Positions 26,276-33,606 of a stretch of 64,000 nucleotides of DNA are shown here, in pieces. A program made the translations under genes and the position numbers. This DNA comes from DAOMFB01 sp963721385 (GTDB lineage: Bacteria; Acidobacteriota; Thermoanaerobaculia; UBA5066), in contig CAVRJB010000013.1 in the NCBI GenBank assembly GCA_963721385.1, positions 248,001 through 312,000 of the forward strand. The letters are read 5' to 3'. A model generated the notes under the pieces. The model made no database searches. It saw nothing but the letters and a program-made list of their open reading frames with translations, and was not told where the DNA came from. The first letter of the stretch is position 1. The number at the start of each line of letters is the position of its first letter.

Positions 26276-27298
26276 GCAGGGATCCTTTCGGCGTGGCGCC
26301 CGCGAGACGCGATCGCGAGGAGCAGGAGGAAGAATACGGGAGCGCCGATCGCCGACATCACCAGAAACCAGCTGGACCTTGCCGAAGGCGCCGAGGATCA
26401 CGACGAGGTAGATGAAGTCCCGCCGCGCGAGGAGGTCGGCGACCCGGGAAACGCCGGTCGCGGCGGCCTTCGTGACGGAGACGAAGAGGGGCTTTCCCGA
26501 CGCCGCGGGCCCCCGCATCGTCGACGCGAAGACGAAGCCCGCGGACAGGAGAGTCCCGGCGACCGCGAGGGCGCCGAGCCCGAGCGGCCAGGCCTCGCCG
26601 GTCTCGCGGCTCCAGCCGACCGAGATCGCGGCGAAGATCGCGACGTGGACGACGTTGTCGCTCCAGTAGTCGAGGACGCCGCCCCATCGCGACTCGAGGA
26701 GCTTCAGCCGTGCGATCTCTCCGTCGCATCCGTCCAGGATCGAATGGAGGAGGAAGAGAAGCCCTCCGGCCAGCTGGCGGGCCGGGGACGCCGACAGAAA
26801 GCAGAGGGCTGCGGCGAGGCCGATCCCGGCGCAGACGATCGTCATCTGGTTCGGCGTGACGCTCGTCGGGGCGAGCAGCCGGGTGACGAAGAGCGAGACC
26901 TTCCGGTTCACATGACGGGCGATCGGGCTGTCGGTCTCCTTGACGAGCGAGGCGATGAGGAACCGCTCCGCCCCGCCGAGGTCCGACGGAACGGAGATCA
27001 CGGGTGCCGGGCCGCCGTCCCCGGTCTCCCGGAGCTGCCGCAGCGTCTCGACCGTTGCGATCCGGTTCCACGGAAACCGGACGGCATCGGGCCAGGCGGT
27101 GGCCTCGCCCGGGACGGCCGCGCCCGAAAGCGCGCTCCGAAGGGCGTCGTCCGGCGCGCCTCCGTCCCAGACGACCTCCTCGAAGCCGGCGCGCCTGGCA
27201 GAAAGCGCGGTCCGGCGGACGAGCGGCAGGCCGAGGAGCGGCGTGTCCGGCCGGACCGGGACCTCTTCCGCCGGGGCGACGAGAACGAGAGCGCTCAT
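26272..27298 (-). CDS. CDP-alcohol phosphotransferase with degenerate nucleotidyltransferase-like N-domain (one frameshift)
   Basis: Membrane enzyme that joins a CDP-activated alcohol to a second alcohol or alcohol phosphate with loss of CMP. Residues 1-125 resemble a shrunken nucleotidyltransferase that has lost its G-x-G-x-R loop. The motif D-x2-D-G-x2-A-R-x8-G-x3-D-x3-D is complete (DGCDGEIARLK, then GVLDYWSD) and about five membrane segments follow. The linker AERFLIASLVKETDSPIARHVNRK resembles that of fused inositol-1-phosphate cytidylyltransferase/di-inositol-phosphate-phosphate synthases. One extra base near 26371 breaks the last membrane segment; removing it gives WFLVMSAIGAPVFFLLLLA and a stop overlapping the ino1 ATG (ATGA), total 341 residues. 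Its start overlaps the ATP-grasp stop. Confidence 0.8.
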
Positions 27299-28143
27299 CT
27301 CGTCCCGGAGATCTCCCCGCGGAACCGGGCCGCGAGATGCGTGGCGATCCTGGCCGACGCGATCTCGCGGAAGAGGGCGAAGCTCGGCCAGCCGTTGACG
27401 TCGATGATGGTGAGGTGCCCGTCGGCGGTCGCGATCGCGTCACCGCCGAAGACCTCGAGTCCGAGCGCGTCCGCCGCGCCGGCGGCCATCTGCGCCAGCT
27501 CGCCGGCGTCGAACCGGTGGCTCTTCAGGTCCTGTTCGCGGTGATAGAACCAGTTGAACCAGCCGGCGGCGCCGCCCCCCGCCGCGGGCGCCACGCCGTA
27601 GAGCTTGATGAGGTCGCCCGGCACGTGACGCTGCAGGACGGCGCGGACGATTCCCCGGCCCGCCATCCAGGAGAGGAGGCCGCGGGCGGCCTCGGCGTCC
27701 CCGGCGTACGAGACGTCGGCGTCCTCCGTCCGGTGAAAGTCGCCGCGCTTCACCCAGCAGGGGAACATCCCGTCGAGGTCGGGGCGAGCCGTGTCGACGA
27801 CGCGGCTCTCCGGGAAGGCGATGCCGCGCCGGGCCAGCCCCTCGATCATCGGGACACGGTGGGTCCGGAGAACCGCCGCCGGGCTGTTGACGACGATGGT
27901 CCCCTTTTCCTCCCACCGGCGGATCCGGGCGAGGAGGGCAGGGTCCTGGCACATCATGAAGACGGACGGGGGAGCGTCGCCGTCGGCGGCCTCCGCCGCC
28001 TCCTTCGGCGTCTTCAGTGCGACGGAGAATCCGCGGGCCTCGAGCTCGCGCGCCGTGGCGCGAAGGATCTCGGCGTCGTCCCGGACGCGGTGCGGCGAGA
28101 ACTCCTGCTCGCGATAGATGCCCCAGCAATGATCGTCGGTCAC
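27295..28143 (-). CDS. ATP-grasp enzyme, RimK/inositol-kinase-like
   Basis: A 282-residue ATP-grasp protein. Visible parts are an N-terminal pre-ATP-grasp domain (to about residue 95), the ATP-binding segment FPCWVKRGDFHRTEDADVSY with the conserved Lys, then VLQRHVPGDLIKLYGV, and the metal-binding end LTIIDVNGWPSF (Asp and Asn of the grasp core). The IDVN-WPSF ending is found in RimK-like ligases and in the inositol tris/tetrakisphosphate kinase group. Given MIPS and a CDP-alcohol phosphotransferase downstream, either phosphorylation of an inositol head group or ligation of an amino acid to it is conceivable. GTG start overlapping the upstream stop (GTGA). Confidence 0.7.
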   Translation of the reverse strand: MTDDHCWGIYREQEFSPHRVRDDAEILRATARELEARGFSVALKTPKEAAEAADGDAPPSVFMMCQDPALLARIRRWEEKGTIVVNSPAAVLRTHRVPMIEGLARRGIAFPESRVVDTARPDLDGMFPCWVKRGDFHRTEDADVSYAGDAEAARGLLSWMAGRGIVRAVLQRHVPGDLIKLYGVAPAAGGGAAGWFNWFYHREQDLKSHRFDAGELAQMAAGAADALGLEVFGGDAIATADGHLTIIDVNGWPSFALFREIASARIATHLAARFRGEISGTR

Positions 28144-28838
28144 GCCGTTCCTTTCCGCGCGAGGGCTTCGGCCTGCGCGAGGTCCGCGGCCCGGTCCACG
28201 TCGATCACCTTCTCGATCGTCACGGCGAAGATCTCCACGCGGCCTTCGGCAAGCCAGCCCAGGAAGTCCCGAAGCCTTCCGAGCTCCCGGTCCGGCGAGA
28301 GGTTCCGGACCCGCTCCGGCACCACGTAGAGCCCGGCCGTTACCGCGTCGCCCGCCGGGCCGCCTACCCGGAGAACGCGTCCCTTCTCGCCGAGGCGGAC
28401 CCAGAGCGGCTTTTCGTCGTCCACGAACGGCGTCACGCCGAGGACGAGAGCGTCTTCCGGGAGCCTTTCGGCCTCCCGCACGAACGCCACGAAGTCCTCC
28501 GGCGGGCAGAACGCATCCACCGTGGAGACGAGCGTCCGGCCGGGGCCTGTCCGCGCGAGCACCTCCCGGAAGCTCACGAGGGAGGAGGGCGTCGTCTTCA
28601 CGAGGACGTCGAGGCTCGCCGACTCCCCGAAGCGCGAGCGGAGAAAATCTGCGCAGTCGTTCTCCTCCTCGTTGACGATCACGGAGAGAGACCGGATGCC
28701 GGCCGCGAGGAAGTTCCGGACGGCGTGCTCGACGAGCGGCGCTCCCGCCACGGGAACCATCGGCTTGGCCATCGCGAGCCCGTCGCGCCGGAGCCGGCTC
28801 CCCTCTCCGGCCGCGATGATGGCGCCCTGCCGGATCAC
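28140..28838 (-). CDS. Sugar/inositol-phosphate nucleotidyltransferase
   Basis: A 232-residue GT-A type nucleotidyltransferase. The loop AIIAAGEGSRLRRDG and the KPMVPVAGAPLVEHAVRNF segment give the G-x-G-x-R...KP signature. STVDAFCPPEDF holds the metal-binding Asp, and the C-terminus ends in EKVIDVDRAADLAQAEAL. The GTG at 28838 overlaps the HAD stop (GTGA). In the di-inositol phosphate and inositol-lipid pathways such an enzyme makes CDP-inositol from inositol-1-phosphate and CTP. That role fits the downstream phosphotransferase and MIPS but is inference; it could also serve glycerol- or sugar-phosphates. Confidence 0.8.
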   Translation of the reverse strand: MIRQGAIIAAGEGSRLRRDGLAMAKPMVPVAGAPLVEHAVRNFLAAGIRSLSVIVNEEENDCADFLRSRFGESASLDVLVKTTPSSLVSFREVLARTGPGRTLVSTVDAFCPPEDFVAFVREAERLPEDALVLGVTPFVDDEKPLWVRLGEKGRVLRVGGPAGDAVTAGLYVVPERVRNLSPDRELGRLRDFLGWLAEGRVEIFAVTIEKVIDVDRAADLAQAEALARKGTA

Positions 28839-29518
28839 GCCGCCGCCTCGCCGCCGAGTGCGGCCGGCAGCTCCGAGAGCCGGCGGATCACGCGGTCGCC
28901 CGGGCAGCAGGAGGCGGCGCCGGGGACGGGCGAGAGGAAGACGTGCGGCATGCCGAGCGCCCGCGCCCCCGCCATGTCCCGCGGCAGGGAATCCCCGACA
29001 AAGAGTGCCTCTTCGGGGGCCACGCCGAGCGGCTCGAGCGCTGCGCGGAAGATCCGGGCGTCGGGTTTCAGCGCGCCGACGACCGCTGAATCCGCGACCG
29101 CCGAGACGAGCGGGCCGAATCCCGCCTCGTCGAGGACGTGCGCGAGGTTTCCGTAGAAGTTCGAGACGACGCCGAGGCGGAACGACCGGGCGAGCCGGGC
29201 GAGGAGGCTGCGGCTCGCCGCGAGCGACGCCTCCGATTCCGCCAGAAAACGCGCTCCGGCACGGCGCGCGAGGGAGGGGTCGAGTCCCAGGCGCTCGCCG
29301 ACGCCCCCCGCCACACGTTCCACGATTCCGGCGAGGGGAAGCCGCTCCGGCACCGCGGCCACGAGGACGTCGCAACTCGCGTAGAACGCGGGGTCGAAGT
29401 GGAGGGGAGAGACGACGGCCCCCTCCGCAGCGAATTGCGCGAAGAACCGCTCCTTCCACGCAACGCCGTCCGCGTCGAGGGTCCCTCCGAAGTCGAAAAG
29501 CAGGGCTTTCGGCGTCAC
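28835..29518 (-). CDS. HAD-superfamily hydrolase with Gly in place of the acid/base Asp
   Basis: A 227-residue HAD protein. Motif I is LLFDFGGTLDA with the nucleophile Asp9; the second catalytic position is Gly11 rather than Asp. A helical cap follows (about residues 17-95), then motif II VVSNFYG, motif III with Lys in ALKPDARIF and motif IV FVGDSLPRDM. DFGGTL-type HADs are common but poorly defined, and lack of the general acid casts doubt on simple phosphatase activity. In this cluster it could remove a phosphate from an inositol-phosphate lipid or nucleotide. GTG start overlapping the upstream stop. Confidence 0.8.
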   Translation of the reverse strand: MTPKALLFDFGGTLDADGVAWKERFFAQFAAEGAVVSPLHFDPAFYASCDVLVAAVPERLPLAGIVERVAGGVGERLGLDPSLARRAGARFLAESEASLAASRSLLARLARSFRLGVVSNFYGNLAHVLDEAGFGPLVSAVADSAVVGALKPDARIFRAALEPLGVAPEEALFVGDSLPRDMAGARALGMPHVFLSPVPGAASCCPGDRVIRRLSELPAALGGEAAA

Positions 29519-30522
29519 CGGACAGCCTCTGCGGCGGAGAGATCGCCGCTCCCTCGGGCGCCCGGTGCGAGGAGCGCCGCCGCGTGCCGCCGAAAGAGGA
29601 CGATCGCGCCCGGGAGGGTCCAGCAGACCTCGCGGGCTCGGCGGACGAGGGCATACGCGACGCCCGGCGCGGCGGGCAGCCCGAGGGCGAGGAAGACACC
29701 GACGCGAACGGCCTCGGCACTCCCGAGCCGTCCCGGGATGAACATCAGCATGGTGTTCATGGTCATCGTCAGCGTCTCGATCGCGAGCGCCTGCCCCCAG
29801 CCAGCGCCGACGCCGAGCAACTTCAGGATAAGCCACGTCTCGACCCAGCCGCCGCACCAGGCGGCGAGAGCCCAGGCCGCCGACGCCGCGAAGCGCGCGG
29901 GGTGCTCTCCGTAGAAGCGGCGGATCGCGGCGTCGACGTCCGCAGCCCCTTCGTGGAGGCGCGAAAGCCGCGACGCGAGAGCCTTCCACCCGGCGAGGCG
30001 GCGGAGGATCGGCGAGAAGCTCCCCCGCCGGAGCGCCCACGTCATCAGCGCGAGGCCGGCCGCGATCGCGAGGACGCCGCCGGCCGCGGCAAGCGCCACG
30101 AAGTCCGGAAGGCGGTACACCGCGAGCGCAAAGCCGACACCGGCGACGAGAAACACGACCTGGGCGGTGAGCTCGGCGTGCTTCCGGAGGTTGATGGATG
30201 CGAAGGCGTTCGCGGGACCGTACGTCTCCCGGACCAGCATCGCGCGGAGCGGCTCCCCCGCCACGCCGGCCCCGAGGTAGTTGGCCGTATCCCCCGCGAG
30301 GAAGGCGGCGGCGAGACCGGGGAGCGCCGAAAGCGGCGGGCGCGGCGAAAGGACCTGCCGCCAGCCGAGGATGAAGGCTCCTTCCGGCAGGGCGAAGAAG
30401 GCGACGATGACGACGAGCCACCAGCCGACCCGCTCGAGGTTCTGCGACACGGCGGGCCACCCGACCCGCCAGAAGAGTCCGGCGATGACGGCCACTCCGA
30501 GACACAAGAGACCCGCCCGCAC
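29515..30522 (-). CDS. HpnL-like multi-pass membrane protein (lysylphosphatidylglycerol-synthase TM family)
   Basis: A 335-residue protein with about eight membrane segments of the UPF0104/AglD family, whose hopanoid-cluster member is called HpnL. The conserved elements are GDTANYLGAGVAGEPLRAMLV, the loop NLRKHAELTAQVVF, and near the end FIPGRLGSAEAVRVGVFLALGL, the P-G-x2-G-x-x-E signature. These proteins are thought to move or position lipids, but function is unproven. The GTG at 30522 was chosen since the membrane segment starts just after it; a CTG overlapping the dxs stop is an alternative that would add a Pro-rich leader. Confidence 0.78.
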   Translation of the reverse strand: MRAGLLCLGVAVIAGLFWRVGWPAVSQNLERVGWWLVVIVAFFALPEGAFILGWRQVLSPRPPLSALPGLAAAFLAGDTANYLGAGVAGEPLRAMLVRETYGPANAFASINLRKHAELTAQVVFLVAGVGFALAVYRLPDFVALAAAGGVLAIAAGLALMTWALRRGSFSPILRRLAGWKALASRLSRLHEGAADVDAAIRRFYGEHPARFAASAAWALAAWCGGWVETWLILKLLGVGAGWGQALAIETLTMTMNTMLMFIPGRLGSAEAVRVGVFLALGLPAAPGVAYALVRRAREVCWTLPGAIVLFRRHAAALLAPGARGSGDLSAAEAVR

Positions 30523-30566
30523 CGCGCGTCGGCCCGGGGGCGACGGGGCGGCTGGACGAGGCGCCC

Positions 30567-32516
30567 TCAGGCCCAGTGAATCGTCTCCTTGTGGGTCGCG
30601 GCCCCGTCGCCCGCCGGCTCCGCCCCCGACGTCAGCGAGGCGCGTCCCAGTTCGGGATAGAGTTCGAGGACCTTTTCCACGACGCCCGGCGCGTCGACCT
30701 TGTAGAGGGAGCGCTGAAGGCTCTGGGGGCTGTGCTCGACGAACGTGTCCGGAACGCCGTGCGTCCTCACGCCCGCCGCCGGGAGGCCGTTGGCGTGGAC
30801 GGCCTCGAGGACGGCGCTGCCGAAGCCCGCCTGCACGAGGTGCTCCTCGAGCGTCAGGAGGCGCGGCGAGGCTCCGAGAAGGCTCTTCACGAGCGGCACG
30901 TCGATCGGCTTCGCGAAGCGGGCGTGCGCGACGCCCGCGTCGATCCCTTGACCCCGGAGCGCCTCGGCCGCCTGCACGGCGACCGGGACCATCGAGCCGT
31001 ACGCGAGCAGGTTGATCGACGTCCCGAGCGAGAGGATCTCTCCCCGGCCGACCGGAATCTCCTTCAGCCCCTCGTCGAGCGGAACGCCCAGCCCCATCCC
31101 GCGCGGGTACCGGATCGTGAACGGCCGCCCGGAGTAGATCGCCGTGTAAAGAAGATGCTGGAGCTCGTTCTCGTCCTTCGGCGCCGCGACCGTCATGTTC
31201 GGGATGCCGCGCGTGTAGGCGATGTCGTAGATCCCCTGGTGGGTCTTGCCGTCGTCGCCGACGAATCCGGCCCGGTCGACGCAGACGGTCACCCCGAGGT
31301 TCTGCAGGCAGACGTCGTGGATCAGCTGGTCGTACGAGCGCTGGAGGAACGTCGAGTAGATCGCGACGACCGGACGGAGCCCCGCCTTCGCCATGCCGCC
31401 CGCCATGATGACCGCGTGCTCCTCGGCGATGCCGACGTCGAAGACGCGCTCCGGGAACTTCTTCTTGACCTCCGAAAGCGCCGTTCCCTCGAGCATCGCG
31501 GCGCTGATGGCCACGATCTTCGGGTCCTTTTCCATGAGCGCCGTGATCGTCTTCGCGAAGACCTGCGAGTAGGTGTAGCGCGTGCCGGCTCCGGCCGCGG
31601 GCGACGGCGTGCCCGGCTGGTGGAAGCGGGTCGGGTTGTCCTCGGCCTGGTCGAAGCCGCGCCCCTTGTGCGTGAGTGCGTGGATGACGACCGGCGTCCC
31701 GTCCCGGGAGACCTCCCGCGCGCGCTCGAAGGCCTCTTCCAGCTCCTTGTAATCGTGCCCGTCGATCGGCCCGACGTAATAGAAGCCGAGCTCGTCCCAG
31801 ATCAGGTTCGGGAAGAAGAGCCCTTCGACCGAGTTCTTGATCTTCTTCGCGAGGCCCCACGCCTCCTCGCCCTTCGGCAGGCGCTTGAAGAACTTGTGCC
31901 CCGCCCCGACGAACTTCTGGTAGGTCGGGTGCAGCTCGAACCGGTTGCGCCAGTGCGCGAGCCAGCCGACGTTCTCGGAGATGGACCAGCCGTTGTCGTT
32001 CAGGACGACGATGAGCCGCTTCGGCTTCACGTGGACGATGTTGTTGAGGGCCTCGTAGCTCGTCCCCGAGGTGAGCGAGCCGTCGCCCACGATGACGACG
32101 GTGTACGGGTCGGCGGGGGCGCCCTGGGCCGCCACGGCCATTCCCATCCCGTACGAAAGGCCGGTCCCCGCGTGCCCCGCGGCGAGGGTGTCGTGGTCGC
32201 TCTCCGAAGGCTCGGCGAAGCCCGAGAGCCCCCCGGGCGTCCGGACCGACGGGAACTGCTCCCACCGCCCGGTGACGAGCTTGTGCGTGTAGCACTGGTT
32301 CGACGTGTCCCAGACGAGCCTGTCTTTCGGACTTTCGAATGCGCGGTGTAGCGCGAGTGTCAGCTCGACGACACCGAGATTCGAGGCGAGGTGCCCTCCC
32401 GTCTTCGTGATCGTCTCGATGATGAGCTGCCGGCAATCCTGGGCCAGCTCGCCCAACTGCTCATGGCTCAGGGGCTTGAGGTCCTGCGGCCCCCGAATAC
32501 GACTTAGGATCGGCAT
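30567..32516 (-). CDS. dxs: 1-deoxy-D-xylulose-5-phosphate synthase
   Basis: First enzyme of the MEP isoprenoid pathway, thiamine-diphosphate dependent. The 649 residues start MPILSRIRGPQDLKPLSHEQLGELA, then have AAGHAGTGLSYGMGMA, the ThDP motif GDGSLTSG...NDNGWSIS, GPIDGHDYKELEEA, and in the pyrimidine domain RVFDVGIAEEHAVIMAGGMAKAG and DRAGFVGDDGKTHQG. The frame and length are normal. Placement next to squalene synthase and hopanoid genes suggests it boosts precursor flow for hopanoids; ispD and ispF of the same pathway are at 58.4-59.6 kb. Confidence 0.97.
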   Translation of the reverse strand: MPILSRIRGPQDLKPLSHEQLGELAQDCRQLIIETITKTGGHLASNLGVVELTLALHRAFESPKDRLVWDTSNQCYTHKLVTGRWEQFPSVRTPGGLSGFAEPSESDHDTLAAGHAGTGLSYGMGMAVAAQGAPADPYTVVIVGDGSLTSGTSYEALNNIVHVKPKRLIVVLNDNGWSISENVGWLAHWRNRFELHPTYQKFVGAGHKFFKRLPKGEEAWGLAKKIKNSVEGLFFPNLIWDELGFYYVGPIDGHDYKELEEAFERAREVSRDGTPVVIHALTHKGRGFDQAEDNPTRFHQPGTPSPAAGAGTRYTYSQVFAKTITALMEKDPKIVAISAAMLEGTALSEVKKKFPERVFDVGIAEEHAVIMAGGMAKAGLRPVVAIYSTFLQRSYDQLIHDVCLQNLGVTVCVDRAGFVGDDGKTHQGIYDIAYTRGIPNMTVAAPKDENELQHLLYTAIYSGRPFTIRYPRGMGLGVPLDEGLKEIPVGRGEILSLGTSINLLAYGSMVPVAVQAAEALRGQGIDAGVAHARFAKPIDVPLVKSLLGASPRLLTLEEHLVQAGFGSAVLEAVHANGLPAAGVRTHGVPDTFVEHSPQSLQRSLYKVDAPGVVEKVLELYPELGRASLTSGAEPAGDGAATHKETIHWA

Positions 32517-32550
32517 GCGTTTCTCCGGCTTCCCCCGCGGGAATCGTTGA

Positions 32551-32556
32551 TAATAC
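32551..32556 (-). promoter_or_regulatory. Possible -10 box upstream of dxs
   Basis: TATTAT on the minus strand, 35 bases upstream of the dxs ATG, with a GGAGAAACGC ribosome site between. The 102-base gap between squalene synthase and dxs (32517-32618) holds no gene. No clear -35 is present, so this is a weak call for an internal promoter. Confidence 0.32.
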
Positions 32557-32618
32557 CCTACGCCGCAGGCCCGATCCGGCCGTCGGGAACGGCTTCCCCG
32601 CCGGGGTCCCGGGGCCCC

Positions 32619-33527
32619 TCAGAGGGGCCGGACGAGGACCGGAGAGCCCCCCCGATCGAGGGCCCTCTTCACACGCCGCGTGATCCGGAAGAGCTCGGGA
32701 CGGCTCACCTTCGCGCCCGGACCCTTCGCCTCCACCCGCTCGAGCGTCGCCCAGGCGAGCTGTACGGGAAGCGCGGTGAACTCCAGGATCCCTCGCGGCG
32801 CGCCGTTGCCGCGGAGCGCCTCGATGTACTCCCCCGCCGTTCGGAGGTCCCTCCGGGCGAGCGAAAAGATCTCCTCGCGGGGCACGCCGTCGGGAAGGTA
32901 CCGGCGCCCCTCCGCGGCGTCGTCGGCCGCGTCTTTGAGGATGTTCACGAGCTGTAGCGCCTCTCCGAACGCGGCCGCCCGCTCGCGGAGGAACGGCGCG
33001 GCCGCGGCGAGGTTCCCGCGCCCGAGGACGAAGAGCTCCGTCAGCATCTCGCCGACGATCCCCGCGACGATGTAGCAGTACTCCTTCAGCTCGGCGACTG
33101 TCGTGAGGACGAGGCTCCCGCCCTGGGTCCGGGCGACGACGCCGGCCATCCCTTCCGCCGACCGGACGACGTGCGTTCGGATCGGCGGGACCGCGCCGGA
33201 GGAAAGCGCGAAGAAGGCGTCGAGGACGAACGGAACCTCGGCGATCAGCTCCCGATAGCCCGCGTGCGGTGACGCGCCGGCGGCGGTCCATTCCGAGGAG
33301 AGGCGGGCGGCGTCGCTCCGGGAGGCCGAGCGCAGGAGCCCGATGAAGTCGTGGAGGGCTCCGATTCGCGCCTCGGGCGCCCAGTGGGCGGCGTCCTCAA
33401 AGGTGTCCGCGATCCGGAAGAGGAGGTAGGCGACCGTCACCTCGCGGCGCGTCGGCTCGGGGAGAGGCGGGATCGAGAGCGCGAAGGTGCGGCTCGTCTT
33501 CCCGAGGAGGTCGTCGAGGTTCGCCAT
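32619..33527 (-). CDS. Squalene synthase (squalene/phytoene synthase family)
   Basis: Joins two farnesyl diphosphates head-to-head. The 302 residues have both Asp-rich motifs, DTFED at 41-45 and DAADD at 199-203, with the GEALQLVNILKD stretch before the second. EYCYIVAGIVGEMLTELF in the middle is closer to NADPH-dependent eukaryote-type squalene synthase than to HpnC or HpnD. It is the only such gene in the cluster, so it may make squalene alone. ATG 33527 was preferred to a TTG two codons upstream. The start lies inside a 50-bp degenerate tandem duplication. Confidence 0.85.
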   Translation of the reverse strand: MANLDDLLGKTSRTFALSIPPLPEPTRREVTVAYLLFRIADTFEDAAHWAPEARIGALHDFIGLLRSASRSDAARLSSEWTAAGASPHAGYRELIAEVPFVLDAFFALSSGAVPPIRTHVVRSAEGMAGVVARTQGGSLVLTTVAELKEYCYIVAGIVGEMLTELFVLGRGNLAAAAPFLRERAAAFGEALQLVNILKDAADDAAEGRRYLPDGVPREEIFSLARRDLRTAGEYIEALRGNGAPRGILEFTALPVQLAWATLERVEAKGPGAKVSRPELFRITRRVKRALDRGGSPVLVRPL

Positions 33528-33606
33528 GCTCAAGACCTCGCAAGAAGGAACCGTGCGCGGAAATCGAGGCTCGCCATGCTCAGGAACTCGCAGCGAGAAA
33601 GCGGGC
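33514..33606. repeat. Degenerate 50-bp tandem duplication at the hpnG-squalene synthase junction
   Basis: Bases 33514-33556 and 33564-33606 are imperfect copies (period 50). Each holds, on the minus strand, a sequence like TGAGCATGGCGA-CCTCGA preceded by a TTCT-GCGAG block. The second-strand reading shows the end of the HpnG gene, a decoy ATG with a 15-codon frame, then the real squalene synthase ATG. It looks like a duplicated gene junction. Confidence 0.6.

Noticed and set aside
23939..27298. A single 1119-residue open frame covering phosphotransferase, MIPS and radical SAM
   Set aside because: It is an accident of two single-base frameshifts and compatible frames. Start codons, overlaps and family lengths show three separate genes.
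33530..33577. The 15-codon frame between hpnG and squalene synthase as a real peptide gene
   Set aside because: It is explained by the 50-bp duplicated junction and has no sign of selection that can be seen from one sequence.
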